From: Paramicrobacterium chengjingii
Lineage (GTDB): Bacteria > Actinomycetota > Actinomycetes > Actinomycetales > Microbacteriaceae
Length of the DNA stretch: 64,000 nucleotides
Direction of reading: 5' to 3'
NCBI RefSeq assembly: GCF_011751765.2
Contig: NZ_CP061169.1
Span: 3,558,516 to 3,622,515 of the forward strand
Shown piece by piece: positions 63,963 to 64,000 of the stretch; positions within the stretch are counted from its first letter, which is position 1, and each line of letters starts with the position of its first letter. Made by a program: the position numbers and the translations under genes. The notes beneath the pieces were generated by a model, which was given only the letters and a program-made list of their open reading frames with translations, ran no database searches and had not been told where the DNA came from.

Positions 63963-64000
63963 ACTTTCACAGACTTGGTTGCAGCGACACACCGCGCCGC

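Overview
The window looks like a high-GC actinobacterial chromosome, most probably a member of the Microbacteriaceae. The evidence is the codon usage, the GTG/TTG starts, the gene order rpmH-rnpA-yidD-yidC-jag-rsmG / parA-parB / ddl / aminotransferase / trxA-trxB / murJ / DUF6049, and corynebacterial-type inositol genes. The right end stops just before dnaA/oriC: rpmH is the last gene, a DnaA box follows it, and four perfect or near-perfect parS sites lie between 60.0 and 61.5 kb.

Layout. 0-6.2 kb: 3' end of an FMN-binding glutamate-synthase-like gene, acylphosphatase, a GntR/UTRA regulator with a palindromic operator, a PadR/two-membrane-protein operon, and an ornithine cyclodeaminase - CtlX - Lrp group. 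6.2-31.8 kb: the most interesting part, read here as an inositol-phosphate (phytate) acquisition and inositol catabolism region. It encodes a lipid-anchored MINPP-type phytase, one Fe3+/AfuABC-type ABC transporter (two-domain permease plus ATPase), four paralogous substrate-binding lipoproteins, two inositol-monophosphatase-family enzymes, a HAD phosphatase, a glycerophosphodiesterase, a metallophosphoesterase, a tautomerase and an MgtC protein. The complete iol operon (iolC, Cgl0159-type aldolase, mmsA/iolA, iolB, iolD, iolE, iolG and a second Gfo/Idh dehydrogenase) follows. No free-inositol permease is seen, which fits uptake of a phosphorylated inositol. Five WTGTC-N4-ACAW sites lie at the GntR gene, the iol promoter, the phytase, one binding-protein gene and a divergent promoter, suggesting a single regulon.

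31.9-41.5 kb: Ppx/GppA phosphatase, a J-domain protein with a NERD-like C-terminal region, TauE/SafE-type permease, an Hsp20 with both HAIR and CIRCE operators, MarR regulator/F420-type reductase pair, a Stealth sugar-phosphate transferase, a DUF222/HNH protein and a cyclic-nucleotide-type phosphodiesterase. 41.6-50.2 kb: large LuxR (LAL) regulator with a small upstream protein, methyltransferase, RecQ-like helicase, DksA-type zinc-finger protein and hypotheticals. 50.2-64 kb: conserved ori-proximal housekeeping genes for the cell wall, thioredoxin, chromosome partition, membrane insertion and RNase P.

Proposed working of the central region (inference): the surface MINPP phytase strips phosphates from extracellular inositol polyphosphates. 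Binding proteins of differing specificity feed one shared permease, cytoplasmic phosphatases release myo-inositol, and the Iol enzymes convert it to acetyl-CoA, a triose phosphate and CO2, giving both phosphate and carbon.
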